A stretch of 64,000 nucleotides of DNA from Thunnus maccoyii (lineage: Eukaryota; Chordata; Actinopteri; Scombriformes; Scombridae): NCBI RefSeq assembly GCF_910596095.1, contig NC_056551.1, positions 8,744,501 through 8,808,500 of the forward strand. The letters are read 5' to 3'. Under the pieces are notes generated by a model. It was not told the DNA's origin. It did no database searches and worked only from the letters and a program-made list of their open reading frames with translations. Of the stretch, positions 37,466 to 64,000 are shown in pieces. The position numbers were made by a program, and so were the translations under genes. How positions within the stretch are numbered: the first letter of the stretch is position 1; each line of letters begins with the position of its first letter.

Positions 37466-39550
37466 TTTTAGACCATACCTCACTTGGAGGATGACCTGTT
37501 TTGATCTTTCCTCCGCAGTATTTCTTTCGAAACTCATTTGTTTCAACAATCAAATCAATCAACCTAAAAATGAAAAAATCCGAAGTTCATCACTGTGTAT
37601 CACTGTTTTCAGCTGAAAACCCCGTATCTCCATTCCAGTCAGTCTATTTTTCTACAGACTCCATTTTTAAGAGGGTTGTCAATTGAAATTAGAAAGTGAA
37701 CAATGACAATGTGCAAGGCATCGGTTTGTTTTAAGAGGTCACAAGCCAATTTCTCTATTTATTAATTAGCCATTTATCATTTAGTTTTAAATTGCAGGAG
37801 CGAATGCTGAAATTACCAGAGCACAAATTGTTCATGTATTCAGACCAACAGTGGAAATAAACAAAGTATTAAATTCAAAATTATATGAAAGAAAGAAACA
37901 CAGCAGCTCTTTACATTTGTGAAGCTGTAGCAGTTTGTCCAAGGTAAATGACTCAATAATGAATAATCATGACAAAATTAAAATGTATTAATTGACTTAT
38001 CATTGCAGGACTAATACTACTGTATGTATGTCCTTCCAATTTGCAGGAATTGACACGTCTGAACCGAACGCTGTCGTCATCGGACTTGCTCCTGATCACT
38101 TCAACTACCAAACTCTCAACAAGGCTTTCAGGTGATAAAAGAAGAGACACTGAGGATTTTTATGTAATAAAAAATGGCTTTGAGTCAAAACGTTGAAGTT
38201 TTCCAACATTACAAGTTAGATGCTGTAACACCCTGTAGTTTTTCTAGCTGTTAAGAAAAACCAAAATGAACTAACTTCTTAATTTACCTTGTTTAAATTT
38301 TGTTTTAGTGCCTTAAAAAATGGGTCTAAATCATCTGTGACTTTAATAATATTGCATTTTGACCAGTACAAATTGCATAATTGTTGATAGAACTGACCTC
38401 TTCCTACCAAACTCAGACTCTTGTCATATAAACTTTGCAAGTTTTTTTTCTTCCTTTTTCTGATTGTTATTTTTTATATATACAGTGCAGTTAATCATGT
38501 ATATTTCTCCCCAGAATGATTCTGGACGGTGCTCCTCTCATTGCCATCCATAAGGCTCGGTACTATAAACGGAAGGACGGTTTGGCCCTCGGCCCCGGGC
38601 CCTTTGTAACAGGACTGGAGTACGCTGCAGACTGTAAAGCTACTGTGGTGGGAAAGCCTGAAAAGACGTTTTTCACACAGGTTAGAAATATATGTGTTTA
38701 CATTTTTACACTTTAATTTTCACTCAAGTAAGAAAAGAGGCCTTTGTATTTATCACAAAATATTTAAAACATTACAGAATATGTACTTTGGTTGGTATTG
38801 TTTATTAAAATCTGTAAAAAGCTGATGGTTGACTTAATTAACTTCTTAATGAAGCCTCTTATCTCTTTTTCCCCCTGGTTGTTTCCTTCAAATAGGCTCT
38901 TGCTGATTTAGGATGTAGCCCCAATGAAGCTGTAATGATAGGAGATGTAAGTATATTGTCACTTGTGATACATTAACAGCAACATAATTAAGTTATTTTT
39001 CAGCATTTAGTGTGTGAGAGAGTGTGTGTGCTGTTGTTGGGACTCAAACCTAAGACTCTCGTGTCACTTGCACCCCAAATAAAATAAAAGTTGATAATGT
39101 AGAAATCTGTTAAATCTCTTATTAAAAGTTTGTCTGTGGTGGTTTGTGTCTGCTTGCTGTTTTCCTACAGGACACCAGAGACGATGTGGGAGGAGCTCAG
39201 AACACAGGAATGTTGGGTATTCTGGTCAGAACTGGTAAGATACAATCAAACCTCCACCAGTTTCACTACTCTATCCCCTTTTCCTTTTTCCTCCATCTTC
39301 CTCTTCCACTGTTATGTCATCATTTAACCTACATTTCATGGTACTGGTATTGGATCTGATGTCATTAGCTAGTTACTTAATTAATTATTATGATAAATAA
39401 TTTTTGTGCTTGATGGCATTCTGCTTTCTCTCTTGTCATCTTTCAGGTAAATACAGAGAAGGAGATGAGAATAAAATCAACCCTCCTCCCCACATGACAT
39501 GTGACAGCTTCCCAGATGCTGTCGAACACATCCTGAAGAACCTGCTATAA
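36614..39550 (+). CDS. hdhd2: Haloacid dehalogenase-like hydrolase domain-containing 2
   Basis: A member of the HAD phosphatase superfamily (NagD-like branch), probably cytosolic; its physiological substrate is not established. Coding exons are 36614-36714, 36985-37087, 37317-37422, 38047-38131, 38515-38680, 38896-38946, 39171-39234 and 39447-39550. They give 259 residues, the human length, in phase throughout. HAD motif I is DLSGT at residues 13-17: the nucleophile Asp13 is present but the usual second Asp is Ser, as in the human protein. Motif II is FVTNTTKES, the motif III Lys is in [10 protein letters not shown], and motif IV is [12 protein letters not shown], split by the last-but-two intron. 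The cap contains [20 protein letters not shown]. An AATAAA at 39809-39814 follows. It converges with katnal2. Confidence 0.95.
37434..37464. repeat. (GT)n(GA)n microsatellite in hdhd2 intron 3
   Basis: GT units then GA units starting a dozen bases after the donor of coding exon 3 (exon end 37422). Confidence 0.9.
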
Positions 39551-40354
39551 GAAAGAAGGAACAACAGAATTCTTCACATTCACTCCCTCTTCATCTTGCA
39601 CTAGAATAAACTCTGGAATCATCAACGCTCACCGTTAACCGTCCCAAAACAGAAGATAAACAAAAATGTCCATTTGATTGTGGGACTGCTTTCTCTCTTC
39701 AGGTCCAGAATGTTGAAAAGCGAAGCTTTCATTTCAGAAATACCGACCATCTGTTGCCACAGTAACAAATGTTTTGTCAAGATATTGTCATGTATAAATT
39801 TAAGTTTGAATAAAAAAATATTCAGCTGGTATTTATGGTGCTCATTATCATTTCACAGATGAACAAAATTATGAAAGACAGCATAACAAATTGTAGTAGT
39901 AGCTCAGAATACTAGTTTTCAGGCCCTTGTTCAAGAGGTTTGTATTCACACATTTCAGTATTTCAGTGCTTTGTCTTTTATTCCTTTTCCCCTCAGCTAT
40001 GTCCCTCATTAAAACAAGGGCGAAGAAATTCACTGAAGAGGCAAAAATGATGCCTGAGAAATGGGAAGTGTTGGATGATTTATTGATGTGAGAATTAGTT
40101 AAAGTATCAAATATGCCCCCAGAAGTCATATAATGGGTACACACACTCTACACTCTGCAAGTAATGAATACCCAAAGCATAAAAATAGCTCATGCTAACA
40201 GAATATGCTGATAAATATTCTTGCAACTCTTATTCGCTCCTGCTAAGTGTAACTGCAGCAGGCTCATTTGTATACAGTAATATAATTCTTATCCAGATAT
40301 GTTGTAGTGTCGGCATTTTTTTCTCATGTGGAAACATCCCTGTGTGTATGAGTG
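39551..40354. other. Convergent 3' ends of hdhd2 and katnal2
   Basis: On the + strand, AATAAA signals for hdhd2 occur at 39605-39610 and 39809-39814. On the - strand, AATAAA for katnal2 is read at 40079-40084 and again at 39977-39982 (TTTATT on +). The two transcripts therefore end within a few hundred bases of each other and could overlap if the distal katnal2 signal is ignored. No other gene is seen here. Confidence 0.55.
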
Positions 40355-47278
<6,924 letters not shown>

Positions 47279-47960
47279 GTTTTACAGAGATTTGTGAGAC
47301 AGTTTTCTGCTATTCGTCAGTTGTTCTTGAAATCAGCAGTTCCAGGTGTGCGGTCTTCTTGCAGGTTTTTTCCCTCGGGGCTTGCCGTACATATGGGTGA
47401 ACGCGTGTGCTGCAAAAGAAAACACTGCCAAATATCGACGGGACCGCAGAAGAAAACTAACAAAAATATAATTTAAAAAAGGTATCTTTAAAAATACTTT
47501 CAAATTGTACATGTTCTTCTAAAATAATAAGATGAATTGAATAAAATAGCATCCCAAATCCCTAGTTACAAAGCACTTTTATGAAAACATGAGCATGAGA
47601 TGAGATTTGGTTGAAATCTCTGAAAAAAGCCAGTTACCGGTCCTCTATTTAAGTTTTTTTTTTCCAAAGAAAATAAATTATATGAGACCAATAATTAAAA
47701 CTGAAAATTCTTAATTAACTGCAATTAAATAACTATAACCTCTCTAGCAGTATTGCACTCGGTACGACATTACATACAGAATTGCAACAGTTATGATAGT
47801 ATATATTTCACTGTTTAAGTGATCACATTTCACAGTTTAGTCCCTTTTGCTCGCAAATATTGCTGCGATTTGACCTCAGCCTCATTTAGGGCTCATATGT
47901 TCTTCCTATTGAGATGTAAATCGTATTTTATCCCACATTATCAAGTGATGCATGTGATAC
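47279..47960. other. katnal2 upstream region
   Basis: The 5' flank of katnal2 on the - strand. The first 180 bases (47279-47460) are moderately GC-rich with a few CpG and are the likely promoter and 5' leader. Beyond that the sequence is AT-rich without recognisable features, up to the boundary of the inverted duplicate near 47965. Confidence 0.45.
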
Positions 47961-47964
47961 TGAT

Positions 47965-48530
47965 TATGTCCACTAGAGGACAGTAAAGAGCTTTGATGTG
48001 AGTGAACTGATGCTGTGTATTAATGAAGGCCCAGGGGTTCTATCCATTTCCCTTATCTGATGTTTTATTCTAAAGGATACCTTTTTATGCCAGCCTAATT
48101 GCATGAGGATGTGTCTGAGTCAGTGTGTGTACATGCACTGACTGTGTATGTATCCATCCTATATAATATTTTCTACTTTGATCCCTAACTCTGTGTTTGT
48201 GTGTGTGTGTTCACTTCTAAAGGACATCTATTTGCACAGCCTCAATGTGCAGTAGAAGGACATCTTTGGCCTGGAGGATGCAAAGCTATTAGTCAAAGAG
48301 GCTGCCGTCTATTCCATTAGGGTGCGCCCGCTACTCGAGCACGCTGGTATTTCAGCACCGGTCGCCCGTCTTCGATTCTGAATACATCTCCTTTAAAGGG
48401 CTTAAAGAGAAGGAGGGCAGTGGGGTCAGGCCAGTCTGTTAGACTGACATTAAATCTATATCTGGGATAATATGGTAACACACATACACAGATGGATAGA
48501 TAGGCAGGGAGGACGGAACAACACAGACTA

Positions 48531-48569
<39 letters not shown>

Positions 48570-48965
48570 ACAAACACACAACAACCTGCACTATGTGTGC
48601 AATGGCATGTAAAACATGTACACATGTGCACACTCACCTCTATGCACAGACACATAAAAGCAGGCACAAGCAAACACACAACCACATGAAATACATGCGC
48701 CTCTATCATCATCACCCAGACCTTCCTCATGGATATGATGACAACAAATCAGGTTTGTCTGCATCCTCTTGACATTTACAGACGGAGATGAGGACTGATG
48801 TGTCTATCCTCTATTCTGCCGGCCTGTTTTATTGAATAATACCGTCTGTTCACACAGCATCCCTCCACACATCCACAATCTCTGAGCTCATCTTTATATT
48901 TATTAACTCCCCTGAGTATGTAAGGTCAGTTTTGTGATTTCACTCATCTTCCACTTAACCAGCTA
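47965..48965 (+). pseudogene. Inverted duplicate of katnal2 exon 9 with a stop codon
   Basis: This segment is the reverse complement of 42895-43865 with perhaps 10-20 percent divergence and small indels. The copied exon starts after TTCTAAAG at about 48221 and reads KDIYLHSLNVQ, stop, KDIFGLEDAKLLVKEAAVYSIR. The Arg-Trp of the family (CGG TGG) has become CAG TAG, so the exon is broken, while the splice sites on either side are still recognisable. It lies outside the gene, 0.7 kb upstream of katnal2 exon 1, in the opposite orientation. A (TA)n tract at 48534-48566 is unique to this arm. Confidence 0.88.
48534..48566. repeat. (TA)n microsatellite inside the duplicate arm
   Basis: About 16 TA units, absent from the parent arm at the matching place, so acquired after duplication. 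Together with the long inverted arms it adds cruciform potential. Confidence 0.92.
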
Positions 48966-49269
48966 AAATCGCCCGATGTTTGTTTTGCAGGACAAACGCA
49001 TCTGTGATGGATTACATACTGCGATAATAGCTCACTGAAATGCAATATATACTGCGATTATAGGCTTCTGTGAAGAATAAGGTAGTCCTCAATCAAGCAT
49101 AATTTACATAACTATGGAGAACTATTAAAAATTCACGGATATACTTGGCCCCATGGAAGAAGTTGACCTCTAACGTGAGCAGGGCTTTGATTTCAGTTAA
49201 GGTTCAGTACAGGTGTGTTACTTGAGATTGTCTTGGATTCAGTGTGTATGTAATAAAATAGGCTTGTAT

Positions 49270-51093
49270 CATTTTCCTTCAAAAACATTTATTTCTTCTG
49301 GCACTGTCAGTTTTCTTCATTACCTTACAGTAAATTGCACATCCACTCATCAACGTTCAAGTTACAGTAATTTCTTTTTCTATCCACCTGAGACCACACT
49401 GCTGCTGATGCTGCTTTATGTGAACAAATTGACTCCAGTTTTGGGTAGTTACAGTATGTTTTCACCCCCACAGAAGCACTAATATGATGCTTGATGGGTT
49501 CAAGCATCAATCTGGAAGTAAGGCTCTTATCTGAAAAGGTAGAAACTGGGAGATAGTGGATTCAGCAACAGTGATTTGCTTTTTTAGTAATTCCAAGTAT
49601 CTTTTTTCAAAAGGCTTTGACTTGCTACTGTTTCTGCTCAGTAGTTTATTACAATGTGGAAATGTGAAGGACGAGACCTGCAGATAGTGTTTTGTTTTTG
49701 CCCTGTTGGGCTAGTGCAAAGTTCCAGAGCCAAGGCGTCTCAAATGGTCAGAGAGCAAAATCATTCAAGTTGATATCTGTAGTAACATTTTCAAAAATAT
49801 TGTAAGTCTATTTAAGCTCATAAAACCTTAAATATTTCAGATGTATTTGGATTAAATCCTTATACATTAAGCCTAAAAAAATGTTGGGTTGTGATGAGAG
49901 AAAAAAAAGGAGAAATCTGAAAATTGGTCCAATAATATTGTTTGAAATGTGCTGTTGCACAGTAGCTCTGGAGTCAACACACACCAAGACAGACAAAACT
50001 ATAACCGTTAAAACACTGCTGTCTCTGAGCTGGCAAGAGTCTGAATACAACTCACACTGGGGCAAGACGGGACCTTCCTCACCATCCTGGCAGTTTTCTT
50101 CAAAACAATCCTCTCGGGTTGACAGATTGACTCTGAATGTGTGCCAAAACTCAACAGAGGCTTAATCTTTGGAGATAACACACTCCTTGGCTTTTTGGTT
50201 TTCTGTGACACTTTTTCAAGGAGTCAGATCTTAAGAAAACTGGATTGACACAAGACCCTCATTTACTCAGAATCCACATGCATATAAACATGAAATGGGT
50301 ATCTAGTGAGAAAAATAGTGCTTGTTTCACAAGCCAAATTAAGCATTTGATTTAAAAGGAATACCTTGGTCCACAGATTTGTAATAATCAACAACCAGTT
50401 TGAACTTCAGCATTTTATGATATTAACTTATTTTTCAATTTCATTGGTTGCTGAAAAAGTTTATACTCTATAACCAGGTTACAAATGGTTCTGTATTATT
50501 CACGGAGGAATCTCAGATTTCGCAAGAGTAGTTTAAGGTCTTTGGGAATAATTCTTTAAGCCAGATCCTAAAAATATGCATGTTTGTTGTTTTTTTTGTT
50601 TTTTTTATTAATGAAGATCTCACTAACTATGAAGGCAGTTTGAGAGCTCTCAGAGGAATGATTAATGTGTAGAATACGATACTGAGGAGGGACTTTGGGT
50701 GACTGACTAGTGACTGACTAGTGCTTCATTCAGAATGATGTTCTTGTAACAGTACAGACTTGATGTCTTAAAAGTCAGTGGTAAAAAAAAGTTGTTCACT
50801 GTAGCACTGTTGTTGATGCAGTTTGATGTCACAGGGTGAATGTTACAAGTTGGGACGAAGACAAACATTTCTTTTGTATAGCCTTTATGGAGGGTCACGA
50901 ACTTGAATGTAGATGGGATTAACTCCACTGATGCAAATTTGGATTGTCTACAATTTCAGGTAAAATAATTGAACTTGGAATTATCTGGCACAGATTTCCC
51001 CCCCTCCATGCTGGATGTTAGTGGTCAGGGGACAAAAGTGCATGTGACGACATGGTAAACATTTGATGTTACTGTCCCTGTGCAGGCCACGTC
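49270..51093 (-). other. sigmar1: Presumed sigmar1 3' untranslated region
   Basis: No gene is supported between the sigmar1 stop codon and the katnal2 duplicate. On the - strand a good AATAAA is read at 49288-49293 (TTTATT on +), which would give a 3' UTR of about 1.8 kb. A TTTATT word also occurs near 50604. The choice between them cannot be made from sequence. The remaining spacer, 48966-49269, shows nothing. Confidence 0.4.
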
Positions 51094-52694
51094 TCAGAAA
51101 ACTCCGGCGTCTGTGAGTAGTGTACCAGCCTCGAGCAGCAGACCCTTGACGTAGACTTGTACAGTGTAGAACATTGTGAGGAAATCCTGGGTGCTGAACA
51201 GGGTGTCTGCCAGAGCGAAGCCCAACGTGGAGGGGATGAAACCTCTGCCGTACTCCACCATCCATGTCCCGGCGGTCCACTGGACTGATGTGGCCTCACC
51301 TACACTGTGTATGATAGTGTCACCTGCAGGATAAAGGCAGTCAGACATGGAAACTACTAAACTGGATTTGTACACATGAAGGAAAATGCTCTTACACTAC
51401 TAGTTTCTGTCATTCAAATGTGTTTACCCCATTTATTTAGGGCAGAGAGAAGACTTCATATAAATACATTGCAGATTAAAATGTGTTAAGGTGTTACCAG
51501 GATAGTAAAGTTCACTCTTAGTCGTTCCCTCCTTCCACTGTCTGAAAGTGCCGGAGATGATAGTATCAGAAATCTCAGCCCAGTAACGACCTGACAGAAG
51601 CAGAGAGCAGACATGGTGTCAGATTTAGATGGTTATCTGCATAGTTTGGTCTCAAAAAGAAAATACATCACAACCTCCAAGTAAAAGGCTCCCAAATTTG
51701 CGAAAACATGTACTAACAGATCACTTCTGTTTGCCTGTTACAGAGGCAAGTGTGCATTTTCCATATTGTATCCCATGACAGACAAACAAAGTTGAATTTT
51801 AACCCCCCGCCTCCTCACCTGAGTGTCCTCCTGTGTCCACTGCAGTACCAAACAGAAGCAGGTACTCTGTGAGCGAGGCGTGGAGGAGACACATAGAGCC
51901 CATCCAGCCTCCGGCGTTCACAAACACCCACTGCAGGTCCTCGTCTGGCAGGATGTGGCCAGGATACCTAGTTCAGTTACACTTTATTAGTTGGCTTTTA
52001 AACACACGGTACAACTCCTCATCTAATAATGATAATATTTTTCTACAAGTACCACAGAAACCATTTGTTGTTCCTGGTTCCAGCCTCTCACATTAATTGA
52101 GAGGCTGGAAGTTGAACATTAAGTTAGTGATGAAGTAAGTTTGACAGAATGTGTTAATGTCAAATCTAATAATTGACCAATCAAGTAAAAAAATAACACA
52201 AATTCTCTGGTGGCAGCTGCTCAAACCAGTCAGTGAAAGCCAAGAAAACTGTATTGGTTGGAGTCCTAAATCCTTACATGTCAGTCAAGTGTCTGTTTTA
52301 AATATCCGATGCAAAACAGTGACATTGTTACCTTTTCCTGAGCTCCACCACCACTTTGGAGAAGGCCTGCTCATGGTCCTGTCCTGAGAATACAGACATT
52401 ACAGTATGTTGAGTACACACGAAAGGCAACGAGGAATAACTGTTTAGGCTAATTGTATTCGTATATTTGTTACTTTAAACAGCATTTGAGTGAAATTCAG
52501 GTTGGTCTTGACTTGCTTTAGGCTTAAAAGTCCTTTTTACCAAACTCACCTGCGTACTGTTTGGCCAGTTTGGCGATGTCTTCTCTGTTGAAAACGTATT
52601 GTTTGGTGGCCATCCAGTGCCGCAGCAGCAGCACGGCCAGGACGGTGACTGTGGCGAACACCAACAGTCTTAAACTCGTTTTGACTACAGACAT
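51094..52694 (-). CDS. sigmar1: Sigma non-opioid intracellular receptor 1
   Basis: A ligand-operated chaperone of the ER membrane, enriched at mitochondria-associated contacts. Coding exons in transcript order are 52694-52550, 52383-52332, 51967-51819, 51590-51498 and 51323-51094. They give 222 residues (human 223), in phase throughout. A hydrophobic segment at residues 8-26 ([15 protein letters not shown]) is the single transmembrane helix. The cupin-like ligand-binding barrel contains [28 protein letters not shown] with Asp124 (human Asp126) and [12 protein letters not shown] with Glu170 (human Glu172), the ligand-contacting pair. [19 protein letters not shown] begins the two C-terminal membrane-associated helices. 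The start codon lies 545 bases from that of galt, on the opposite strand; the pair is also adjacent in human. Confidence 0.95.
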
Positions 52695-53239
52695 GGTGGA
52701 AACAAAAGCAAACGGACAGAGACACAGCAACAGGGTTTAGGCTACATGTGTACACGGAGGCGAGGCAGACAGGTTGCTTCAAACAACTGACAGCTTCTTC
52801 CTGGTCAGGTGGGGGCGGGATATGCTCGCTCGACCAATCACAGGCAGAATTGGTCGTGTTGGCAACAGCAATTCCCCTGGTTGCCAGCATGTTTTAAAAA
52901 CCCCCATTTAAAGAGTTTTTATTTATTTTGAAGATTTTTTATACAATATTGTGGTTTACCAGCATAAATACACAGTGAGAAGATGCGATGAATTGGCAGA
53001 TTTATTTGTTGTGATTCATTATTTGATCATCCTCACCTTTATTTTTGGGGCTTTTTAGAAATGTGTCCACACACATGCTGATATATCACAAGAGCACGGC
53101 TGTTTTCGCCGGTCAACAACAGGAAGTAGGCCGCGGCGTGTTGTGGACGAGGTAGTGGCAGCTAGCTGTCAGCCAAAGTTAAGAAAGAATTAATAATTCA
53201 ATGAATTAACACCACAGAGGTGAAAAACAGCTGGTGGCC
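52695..53239. promoter_or_regulatory. Shared divergent promoter of sigmar1 and galt
   Basis: The two start codons face away from each other across 545 bases. The interval holds a GC box GGGGGCGGG (52811-52819), a CCAAT box (52834-52838) and an inverted one (ATTGG, 52849-52853). It also holds the pair GGCAAC (52861-52866) and GTTGCC (52880-52885), which look like split RFX half-sites, and an ETS word CAGGAAGTA (53120-53128) in a CpG-rich stretch near galt. No TATA box is convincing. This arrangement is typical of bidirectional housekeeping promoters; the transcription starts are not visible. Confidence 0.6.

Positions 53240-64000
<10,761 letters not shown>

Overview
The window is nuclear DNA of a bony fish, most likely a percomorph (spiny-rayed) teleost. 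The evidence is the intron-rich vertebrate gene structure, very abundant dinucleotide microsatellites, and dispersed repeats that I recognise as percomorph families, for example the tract at 4940-5700 with its inverted relative at 61690-61855 and the element at 56585-56945. I see no bacterial operon, CRISPR array, tRNA or rRNA gene. Most of the short open reading frames are translations of (GT)n, (CT)n or (GA)n tracts, or shadows of real exons.

Six protein-coding genes could be assembled exon by exon, with GT/AG junctions and reading phase that agree at every step. From left to right they are: skor2 (+, coding 20194-28156, 806 aa), ier3ip1 (+, 31463-32547, 82 aa), hdhd2 (+, 36614-39550, 259 aa), katnal2 (-, 47278-40355, 515 aa, 16 coding exons), sigmar1 (-, 52694-51094, 222 aa) and galt (+, 53240 to beyond the right edge, first 173 codons present). 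The first 17.6 kb hold no gene that I can support. They contain repeats, microsatellites and a few complex, AT-rich tracts that could be regulatory elements of skor2.

skor2, ier3ip1, hdhd2 and katnal2 have the order and relative orientation of the human 18q21 cluster. sigmar1 and galt are neighbours on human 9p13. The window therefore joins two blocks that are separate in human. The products do not form one pathway: SKOR2 is a neuronal SKI-family corepressor, IER3IP1 a small ER membrane protein, HDHD2 a HAD-type hydrolase, KATNAL2 a katanin-like AAA ATPase, SIGMAR1 an ER chaperone/receptor and GALT a Leloir-pathway enzyme. hdhd2 and katnal2 converge with nearby 3' ends. sigmar1 and galt diverge from a 545-bp shared promoter region.

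The most unusual structure is an inverted duplicate of about 1 kb, at roughly 47965-48965. It copies katnal2 coding exon 9 and its flanking introns (42895-43865) to a place just outside the 5' end of the gene, where the copied exon carries an in-frame stop. Other notable points are a tandem splice acceptor that would remove two residues from the katnal2 P-loop, a polypyrimidine tract in ier3ip1 made of a long (CT)n microsatellite, two very long microsatellites beside the presumed skor2 first exon, and a decayed transposon in galt intron 5 with a MADF-like coding remnant and a perfect RFX-type palindrome. Identifications rest on recognition of protein families from the translations; no database search was run.
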